A stretch of DNA of 64,000 nt from Catellatospora bangladeshensis. Its GTDB lineage: Bacteria; Actinomycetota; Actinomycetes; Mycobacteriales; Micromonosporaceae. The notes beneath the pieces were generated by a model. It ran no database searches. It saw nothing but the letters and a program-made list of their open reading frames with translations, and was not told the DNA's origin. The DNA is taken from NCBI RefSeq assembly GCF_016862575.1, contig NZ_BONF01000051.1, positions 20,640 to 84,639 on the forward strand, given 5' to 3'. Positions 57,705 through 64,000 of the stretch are shown piece after piece. How positions within the stretch are numbered: the stretch's first letter is position 1; every line of letters begins with the position of its first letter. A program made the position numbers and the translations under genes.

Positions 57705-60700
57705 TCAGGCCGCGGCGACCGTGATCTGCCGCGTGGTGCTGGCGGCCTTGCCCCAGCCGTCCGTCACGGTGAGGGTCACCGTGTACGTGCCGGCCGCGGG
57801 GAAGGTGTGCGACATCGACGACGCCGTGCTCTGCGCCGTGCCGTCACCGAAGTCCCAGCGGTAGGTGAACGTGTCGCCGACGTTCGGGTCCGTGGACCCG
57901 ACCCCGGAGATGTTGCACACCAGCAGCGTGCACGACGGCGTGTTGATCACCGGCGTGGGCGCCGCGTTGCCCGGGGGCTCCGTGATGGTCACCGGCAGCG
58001 TCTTCGTCGCGGTGAGGCCGTACTCGTCCCGCACCGTCAGGACCACGTTGAACGTGCCCGGAGCGGTGTAGGTCTTGGTGGCCACCGCGCCGGAGCCGGT
58101 GCCCTGCCCGAAGTTCCACGAGTACGTCAGCGCCGGGGTGTTCTCGTCGGTCGAGGTGCGGCCGTCGAAGGTGCAGACGTTGTTCGTGCAGGACGCCGTG
58201 AAGTTGGCGACCGGCGCGTTGTTCGGCGGCACCTGCACGGTCACCGTCACGTCGACCGGCGGGTCGGTGGCGAAGTCGTGCTGGTCCACGCCGCGCACCC
58301 GCACCGTGTACGTACCGGCCGGGATCGCCGGGGTGGTGTACGAGTAGTTCGAGCCGGGCGAGCCGGGCGAGTTCAGGAACGCGCTCCGCCAGCTCTGTGC
58401 CGTGCTGGTGAACGTGCCCGTCGAGCTCATGTAGCGGCCCGCGCTGTCCACGATCGCCACCTGCGCGGCGGCGATCTGCTGGTCGTCCTCGACCCGGCCG
58501 CTGACGAAGATGCGGGCGTCGGTGAAGACCGCACCGTTCTGCGGCGCCATCAGGGCCTGCGTCACCGTCGGCGGCAGGTCACCCGGGTAGATCGCGTACG
58601 TGGCGGTCGCCCCCGTGGTGGAGGTGTCCTGCTGACCGACCGTGTCGTACGCGTACGCGGTCACCGCGTACCGGCCCTGGGTGGGCAGGTCCGTGGACAG
58701 CGTCCAGGTGGTGCTGGTGCCGTTCGGGCTGGCCAGCACCGCGTTGCGCGTCGCGAACGCCGCGCTCAGCGAGCCGTCCGCCTGCAGGTAGCGGCTGCTG
58801 TCCTGCTCCCGGATGGCGACCTTCACGCTGGCCACGCCGAAGTCGTCCGTGGCCGTGCCGGCCAGGTCGAGGTGCAGCACCGACGCGGTCTGGTTGCCGG
58901 TGACGTTCAGCAGGCCGTTGGGCGGGTTGTCGCCCGGGATCTGCGAGTTGATCGTCAGCTTGCCCTGGTTGGTGCTCGACGTCTCCAGGCCCACGTCGTC
59001 GGTGGCCTTGACCGAGAACGAATACGTGCCCGGCTTCAGGTTGAACGGCGTCGTGTACGACCAGTTGACGCTGGTCGCGTTCAGGTTCAGCGGCGTGACG
59101 CGGAACCAGCCCGCCTGCACGTCGGTGCCCCAGGTGCCGTCGGAGGCCAGGTTCTCGCGCGTGGTCGAGTTGCGCAGCTGGATCTCGACGCTGAACAGGT
59201 TCTCGTCGTCGGAGGCCGTGCCCGAGAAGGTCATCGGGCTGCCCGGCGCCACCGTGATCGCAGGCGTCGCGGTCGGCGGGTTCATCACCGCGGGCGCGGC
59301 GATGGTCACCGACGGCGCGATGCCGGTGGTGCTGACGATCCAGGTCCGGTCACTGGTGTCCAGCGAGGACTGGCCGGCCGTGTCGGTCGGCACCACCTGG
59401 ATCTGCCACTGGCCCTCGTACGGGACGGTGACCTCGGTCGACCAGGTGGTCGACAGGCCGCCCACGACGTCCGGCTGGATCCGGAACTGGTTGTACGCGG
59501 TGCCCGCCGAGCCGTCGTCCTGCAGGTAACGGTTGTTGGCGTCGCGCAGCGTGTACCCGATCGACTGCACGCCCTTGTCGTCGGTCGCCGTGCCGGTGAC
59601 CGTGAACGTCGTCGACGGGACGACCGAGCCGGTCGGGCCGGTGACCGACGCGGTCGGCGTACGGTCGTCCAGGCTGAACGTCTCGAACTTCTTGATCGCC
59701 TTGGTGGCGTCGCTGTTGCCGTTCAGCGCGAACGACTTCGCCTGGACCTTCAGCGTGTGGTTGCCCGCGATGGTCAGCGGCAGCGACCACGCGCTGGTTA
59801 CCGCGTTCGGCGACGCGAGGTTGGTGTTGATGATCGTCGCCGCGCCCCAGGTGGTCAGGTCGGGCTGCAGGTAGCGGTTGGTCGCCGTGTCGATGATCTC
59901 GACCTGGACCCGCCGCAGGCCGCCCGTCGCGGTCGCGGTGCCGGTGATGGTGAACTGCTGCCCCGCCGGGAACACCTTGCCCTCGACCGGGGAGGTGATG
60001 GTGGTGTCGTACGGCGACGCGGCCGGGATCGTGTTGAAGTCGTAGAAGGCGACCCGCCCGACGTTGTAGCCGCCCTGCGTGGTGGCGTCACCGCCGGCGA
60101 ACAGACCACGCGGCGTCACCAGCATGGCCTTGTTGCCCTCGAACGAGTTCGAGCCCGGGTTCCACTCCAGCCCCTTGCCGTTGGCCGGGTCGAGCGCGCC
60201 GATGTGGTCGCGGCGGACCACCGCGTCACCCAGGCCGTAGCCGCCCAGGCCCTGGCCGGTGCCGTAGCCGACGTCGTCCAGACCCGGCCACGGGTCCGGC
60301 GCGCTCTGCGACTCGACCCAGGAGAAGTGGCCGCCGATGTACACGGCGTTCTCCGAGATCGCGACCGAGTAGATGGAGTCGAACGCCCGCGAGATCCACA
60401 GCGGCTGCACGTGGTCGTCCCCCGCGATCGGGAACGCGATCGCCGTGTCGTTGATCGGCGGCCGGTCGCCACCGGAACCGCTGGTCACCACGAAGTACTG
60501 GTCGTTCGGCGCGATGTCGCCCGCGTAGATGCGCTGGATGCCGCCGACGAACTGCAGGTTGTCGTCCCACAGCCGGCTGCGCCAGGGCAGCAGCTGGTTG
60601 TTCGTGGTGTTGATGAGGCCGACGCCGTACCGGTCCTGCCCGGCGATCTGGCGCCCGGTGTGCACCACCAGCAGCTTGCTGTCGTCGTGCGTCAGCACCA

Positions 60701-61406
60701 GGGCCTGCACGGTCAGCGCGCCGTCGACGCCGATGCCGCCGGACAGGTTGTTCACGAAGCCGGTCACCACCGCGCCGGTCGACGCGTTCACCGCGGCCAG
60801 ACCCACCCGGGCCACGTTGTTGATCGTGGTGAACTGGCCGCCGATGTACACCGTGGTGTTGGTGGCCTCGATCGAGGTCGCGGCGCCGTTGGCGTTCGCG
60901 GTGAACCCGGCGATCGGCGCGCCCGTGGTGATGTTCAGCGAGACGACCTTGCGCTTCGTCACGCCGTTGACCGTGTTGAACCGGCCCACCGCGAACAGCT
61001 TCGTGCCGTCCGGCGAGGCCTCGACCTCGGTAACCGCGCCACCGGCGAACGTCGGGCGGAACGTCGTGTCGATCAGGCCGGTGTCGATGTTGTACGCCGC
61101 CAGGTACGCCTGGTTGACCGTCGTCGTGTTCGTCGACGTGTTGTTGCGGATCGAGGTGAAGGTGCCGGCGATGAAGACCCGGTTGCCGATGTAGGCGAGG
61201 TCCGTGATCTCACCGGTGGTGATCCGCGGCGTGTTGGTCCGCGGAATGTCCGGTGCCAGCCTGGTGTGATTCGGCTTGGGCTGTGCCGCCATGGCCGGCG
61301 CTGACGCCGCCACGACGGTGCCCAGAATGGACAGCCCTCCCACCAGGGAGGCTGTTACTAACGATGCCACGCCTCTGCGTGTGCGCACGGTTGATCCCCC
61401 ACGCAT
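57705..61406 (-). CDS. Giant secreted surface protein: beta-propeller, Ig-like repeats and two PKD domains
   Basis: 1233 residues from ATG 61406. A long signal peptide (ending SAPAMAAQP) precedes a beta-propeller of about 430 residues with repeated IGNRVFIAGTF- and VYIGGQFTTINN-like blades. Five or so Ig/cadherin-like repeats follow, each with GTATDD and ALRDxxxRYLQxDG segments, and two C-terminal PKD domains (TYSWNFGQGTGSG and TYRWDFGDGTA), each with a Cys pair. No sortase motif or anchor is seen at the C-terminus, so it is probably secreted. GGGGAA precedes the start. Confidence 0.85.
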   Translation of the reverse strand: MRGGSTVRTRRGVASLVTASLVGGLSILGTVVAASAPAMAAQPKPNHTRLAPDIPRTNTPRITTGEITDLAYIGNRVFIAGTFTSIRNNTSTNTTTVNQAYLAAYNIDTGLIDTTFRPTFAGGAVTEVEASPDGTKLFAVGRFNTVNGVTKRKVVSLNITTGAPIAGFTANANGAATSIEATNTTVYIGGQFTTINNVARVGLAAVNASTGAVVTGFVNNLSGGIGVDGALTVQALVLTHDDSKLLVVHTGRQIAGQDRYGVGLINTTNNQLLPWRSRLWDDNLQFVGGIQRIYAGDIAPNDQYFVVTSGSGGDRPPINDTAIAFPIAGDDHVQPLWISRAFDSIYSVAISENAVYIGGHFSWVESQSAPDPWPGLDDVGYGTGQGLGGYGLGDAVVRRDHIGALDPANGKGLEWNPGSNSFEGNKAMLVTPRGLFAGGDATTQGGYNVGRVAFYDFNTIPAASPYDTTITSPVEGKVFPAGQQFTITGTATATGGLRRVQVEIIDTATNRYLQPDLTTWGAATIINTNLASPNAVTSAWSLPLTIAGNHTLKVQAKSFALNGNSDATKAIKKFETFSLDDRTPTASVTGPTGSVVPSTTFTVTGTATDDKGVQSIGYTLRDANNRYLQDDGSAGTAYNQFRIQPDVVGGLSTTWSTEVTVPYEGQWQIQVVPTDTAGQSSLDTSDRTWIVSTTGIAPSVTIAAPAVMNPPTATPAITVAPGSPMTFSGTASDDENLFSVEIQLRNSTTRENLASDGTWGTDVQAGWFRVTPLNLNATSVNWSYTTPFNLKPGTYSFSVKATDDVGLETSSTNQGKLTINSQIPGDNPPNGLLNVTGNQTASVLHLDLAGTATDDFGVASVKVAIREQDSSRYLQADGSLSAAFATRNAVLASPNGTSTTWTLSTDLPTQGRYAVTAYAYDTVGQQDTSTTGATATYAIYPGDLPPTVTQALMAPQNGAVFTDARIFVSGRVEDDQQIAAAQVAIVDSAGRYMSSTGTFTSTAQSWRSAFLNSPGSPGSNYSYTTPAIPAGTYTVRVRGVDQHDFATDPPVDVTVTVQVPPNNAPVANFTASCTNNVCTFDGRTSTDENTPALTYSWNFGQGTGSGAVATKTYTAPGTFNVVLTVRDEYGLTATKTLPVTITEPPGNAAPTPVINTPSCTLLVCNISGVGSTDPNVGDTFTYRWDFGDGTAQSTASSMSHTFPAAGTYTVTLTVTDGWGKAASTTRQITVAAA

Positions 61407-61735
61407 GAAGATTCCCCAAACCCAGTGGAAAGAGAGCCTCCCCCGGAGGCTACGGAGCACACTCTCAAGCAGCCCCACCGTCCGGAATGGTCTCTTCGCA
61501 TCGACCGGTGGGCCGTCCGGTCCGAATGCGCCGTGCCCACGTCCAACATGACCCACGTCACGCGCCTGACCTGCGGCGATGCGTGCGCCCTGCACTGACG
61601 TGCCATTGAGTCGCACTTATGACACCAGGCCCCGGCACAATGCTGTGACGGCATCCGCGTCGATCCGTCGACACCAGGCGCCAGCAGGACGAACGCCGCC
61701 GGAATACGTTCCGGCGACCGTAATAGGGTGCTCCT
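61407..61735. other. Gene-free divergent promoter region
   Basis: 329 bases between the giant surface protein and the propeller gene on the plus strand. I see no supportable gene or family repeat. Promoters for both genes should lie here but no clear boxes stand out. Confidence 0.4.
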
Positions 61736-63004
61736 ATGACTTGGCGGACCCTGCCCCGCGGAACACGATTCGCGGTGATCGGCGTCGTCGCGGCGGCCCT
61801 GCTCGCGGCAGCCGGGCTGACCGCCTGGCGCGTGCTCGCCCCCGCCGAAGTGGTCAGCCCGGCCCGAAAGCCCTACCCCGAACCGGTGATCCCGGCCCCG
61901 GGCCCGATCGGGGCGCTGGTGTCCGCGCCGCTCATCCTCGACGACCGCATCCGGATCTTCGCGGCCGAACGCCAGGTGTGGGCCGACGCCCCACCGAACT
62001 TCAAGTACGAGAACAGCGCACTGTGGTCGCTGCGCCGCTGGCCCGCCCAGCTCATCGGTGTGGTCGCGCGCGGCGGCCCGTCGCCCGTCGTGGTGAGCAG
62101 CTGGTCCGACGGGCAGCTCGTCGGCACCGACCCGCGCACCGGCGAGACCGTCTGGCAGGCCACGGCCGAGCCGCTCGGCGACGCCTACGCCGGGCGCCGC
62201 ACCGGCGCGGCCACCCTGTACCAGCCGCCCGGCCTGTTCAGCACCGCGGACGCCGTCGTCGTCGCGGGTCCCGCGCACGTCACGGCGTACGACCCGGCCA
62301 CCGGCGCGCAGCGCTGGCAGCTGGCCGCGCCCGCCGACGCCGCCTGCCGGGGCACCGACCTCACCTCCGCCGGGCAGTACCTGGTCCACGACACGTGCGC
62401 CGGCACGGTCCGCCGGGTCGGCGCCGCCGGCGGCGCCGCCCTCCCCGACCTCGGCAGCGGCATCACCGCGGTGGAGCCGGTCTCCTGCCCGGTGGGCCAT
62501 TCGACATGTCCGGGGGTACGCCTGACCGGCCCGTCCGGGACGGAAGGGCTCCTGCTCGACGGCACCGCCGCGATCCCGTCCCCGCCGCTGTCCGCACCCG
62601 GGACCGTGCTCGCGGGCGGCGTCGCGGTCACCGCACCCGACCCCGCCGCGGTGACCCGCCTCGACGCCCGCGACCCGCGCACCGGCGAACTCCGCTGGAC
62701 CTGGCAGCCGTCACCGGGCAACGCCGCGACCCCGCCCGGCCGCCTGCTCGCCGCCGGCACCGACCGGGTGCTCCTGCTCGCCCCCGACCAGACCCTCATC
62801 GCGGTCAGCGCCGAGTCCGGCAAGGAACTCTCCCGCTCCTCCATCCAGCTCCGCCACGAACCCGTCACCCCGTACGACCTCTCCCAGGTCCACACCTCAG
62901 GCCGCTACGTCGTCCTGGTCCGCACCATCCCCGGCGCCCCCGCCACCGCCCCCGACTCCGACTACTACCTCTTCCCCCGCCCCGTCCTCCTCACCGGCTC
63001 CTGA
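61736..63004 (+). CDS. Membrane-anchored PQQ-like beta-propeller protein
   Basis: 422 residues. A membrane helix (about 13-31) near the start is followed by a Pro-rich stalk and a beta-propeller with repeats such as GTDPRTGETVWQA, AYDPATGAQRWQL and ARDPRTGELRWTW. Two Cys pairs lie in the middle blades. Same plan as the gene at 49952, probably a paralogue. Function unknown. Confidence 0.78.
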   Translation: MTWRTLPRGTRFAVIGVVAAALLAAAGLTAWRVLAPAEVVSPARKPYPEPVIPAPGPIGALVSAPLILDDRIRIFAAERQVWADAPPNFKYENSALWSLRRWPAQLIGVVARGGPSPVVVSSWSDGQLVGTDPRTGETVWQATAEPLGDAYAGRRTGAATLYQPPGLFSTADAVVVAGPAHVTAYDPATGAQRWQLAAPADAACRGTDLTSAGQYLVHDTCAGTVRRVGAAGGAALPDLGSGITAVEPVSCPVGHSTCPGVRLTGPSGTEGLLLDGTAAIPSPPLSAPGTVLAGGVAVTAPDPAAVTRLDARDPRTGELRWTWQPSPGNAATPPGRLLAAGTDRVLLLAPDQTLIAVSAESGKELSRSSIQLRHEPVTPYDLSQVHTSGRYVVLVRTIPGAPATAPDSDYYLFPRPVLLTGS

Positions 63005-63096
63005 CCCCTCCCATCCCGCGTTGATCATGAACTTATGGGCGTGTTCGACGGCGTGTCGTGTCCACGGGGCCGTGATCGATCTGCTCTGCGCGGCCG

Positions 63097-63639
63097 CTAG
63101 TTGCCCGGGGTTAGGTTTATCCAGTAGCGGCGGGTCAGGCCGAGAGGGGTTTCACGGATGTCCTCAAGGACGCCGCCGTTGCGCTCGATGGTGCGGGCGG
63201 AGCCAGGGTTGTCGTCCCTGCAGGAGATCATCACGCGATCGAGGCCGCGGCGGGTGCGGGCGTGTTCCAGGACCTCGCCCAGCGCCCAGGAGGCGAGTCC
63301 ACGCCTGCGTGCCGTCGGACGCACCGAATAGCCGATCTGGCCGCCGGCCTCCAGCAGGAACTCGTTCAGGCGGTGCCGGAGCGAGATCGACCCGGCCACT
63401 TCACCGTCCTCGACGATCCACCAGTACGTCGCGTGGACCAAGCCCGGCGCGATCGGCATCGAGTCGTCCGACATGACCGCCAGACGTTCGATCCAGGCAG
63501 CGAATGCAGCGGGTGAAGTCACGTCGTCATCGGGTTGCGGACCGCCGCCGTGCAGCAGCTCGCCTGCCTTCACGAACTCGTCCCGTGCGGAAAGCCACGA
63601 GGCGTGCAGATCCATGGTGGGTGCGACGAGTTCAGCCAT
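63097..63639 (-). CDS. GNAT family N-acetyltransferase
   Basis: 180 residues of the RimJ/RimL-like GNAT type, with the acetyl-CoA loop ARRRGLASWALGEVL and the C-terminal NPGSARTIERNGGVLED strand-helix. WWIVEDGEVAGSISLR precedes the loop. Substrate unknown. The last gene in the window. Confidence 0.88.
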   Translation of the reverse strand: MAELVAPTMDLHASWLSARDEFVKAGELLHGGGPQPDDDVTSPAAFAAWIERLAVMSDDSMPIAPGLVHATYWWIVEDGEVAGSISLRHRLNEFLLEAGGQIGYSVRPTARRRGLASWALGEVLEHARTRRGLDRVMISCRDDNPGSARTIERNGGVLEDIRETPLGLTRRYWINLTPGN

Positions 63640-63693
63640 GCCCGAACCCTAGACAAGCCGCCGATTCCACGACGACCAATTTGAACCGCGGTT

Positions 63694-63754
63694 GATCGCG
63701 TTCTCGTGTCGCAACCTGGGCTCTGACCACAGCTTTGGACACGAGACGGCGATC
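63694..63754. repeat. 61-bp intergenic palindrome, family D, copy 2
   Basis: Arms GATCGCGTTCTCGTGTC and GACACGAGACGGCGATC around an imperfect centre, bounded by GATC. Only 86 bases separate it from copy 3, in a 360-base stretch with no supportable gene. Confidence 0.85.
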
Positions 63755-63840
63755 ATCGCGCGGAGCTGGCAGTTAAGGGATCGCCGGCCGCGGGCGTCGG
63801 GGCGGCTGTGGGGAGGGAGGTTTGTCTGCGGCGGGCCGGT

Positions 63841-63901
63841 GATCGCGGTTTCGTGTCCGGATGTGCGCTCTGGCGCGGGGTTTCGACACGAGACGGCGAT
63901 C
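63841..63901. repeat. 61-bp intergenic palindrome, family D, copy 3
   Basis: Arms GATCGCGGTTTCGTGTC and GACACGAGACGGCGATC, in the same orientation class and spacing as copy 2. Confidence 0.85.
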
Positions 63902-63947
63902 TTCGCTGGGCTGCCGGCCGGCCGGGGCGGGCCTGCGCACGGCTGGG

Positions 63948-64000
63948 GTTAAGAAGGTGCCCTTCTGCTACGGATAGCGTTAAGAAGGTGCCCTTCCTTC
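63948..64000. repeat. About 53-bp intergenic repeat, family A, copy 7 (direct arms)
   Basis: GTTAAGAAGGTGCCCTTC occurs twice in the same orientation around TGCTACGGATAGC. The window ends at its last base, so its right neighbour is unseen. Confidence 0.88.

Overview
The window is very GC-rich DNA with GTG starts, ATGA-coupled genes, a CIRCE-controlled groEL without groES, DUF3263, DUF4032 and DUF2510 proteins, an MsiK-type sugar ATPase and a cysS-rlmB pair. This points to a high-GC actinobacterium, most likely of the Micromonosporaceae. The genus cannot be fixed from the sequence. I see no rRNA, CRISPR array or transposase. The one tRNA is tRNA-Thr(TGT).

Layout. 1-13.6 kb: a secreted subtilase (5' end outside the window), a tandem acetyltransferase, a sugar porter, groEL behind two CIRCE boxes, a cold-shock protein, a beta-lactamase-like hydrolase, paaN, a secreted DPBB/SH3-like protein, a two-domain acetyltransferase, and a threonine-synthase homologue preceded by a SAM-I riboswitch. 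13.6-21.3 kb: a small secreted protein and lipoprotein pair, then two ABC exporters. One exporter has its ATPase fused to an extracellular alpha/beta hydrolase. 21.4-26.4 kb: a divergent DeoR regulator and an amino-sugar operon (SIS isomerase/deaminase, ROK kinase, NagA-type deacetylase, class II aldolase) that resembles an N-acetylgalactosamine pathway. 26.4-37.4 kb: PLP desulfhydrase, APC permease, PAP2 phosphatase, trypsin-like protease, kinase-fold DUF4032 protein, phospholipase A2, an RCK channel-like protein without a canonical filter, and a Gly/Leu-repeat secreted protein. 37.5-39.0 kb: a lower-GC remnant of an integrative element (GntR, a possible DUF6907-type protein, a chain of tiny coupled ORFs) beside tRNA-Thr. 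39.2-46 kb: msiK, fumC, rlmB, cysS and two tandem HAD phosphatases. 46-48.3 kb: a repeat-dense region with an IclR regulator, an array of DnaA-box-like 9-mers and a frameshifted DUF559-type gene bracketed by two 75-bp palindromes. 48.2-64 kb: class I fumarase, beta-propeller proteins, an Lrp regulator in line with an ECF sigma factor and its membrane partner, 4-hydroxyphenylpyruvate dioxygenase, two RDD proteins, an aromatic aminotransferase, a giant PKD surface protein and an acetyltransferase.

A second layer is intergenic. At least four families of short palindromic elements of fixed length (about 53, 75, 81 and 61 bp) recur throughout, mostly between genes and often within a few bases of stop codons. 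Three of the four begin or end in GATC. Together with the riboswitch-controlled threonine-synthase homologue, the 47-48 kb cassette and the tRNA-Thr remnant, these are the parts most worth a second look.
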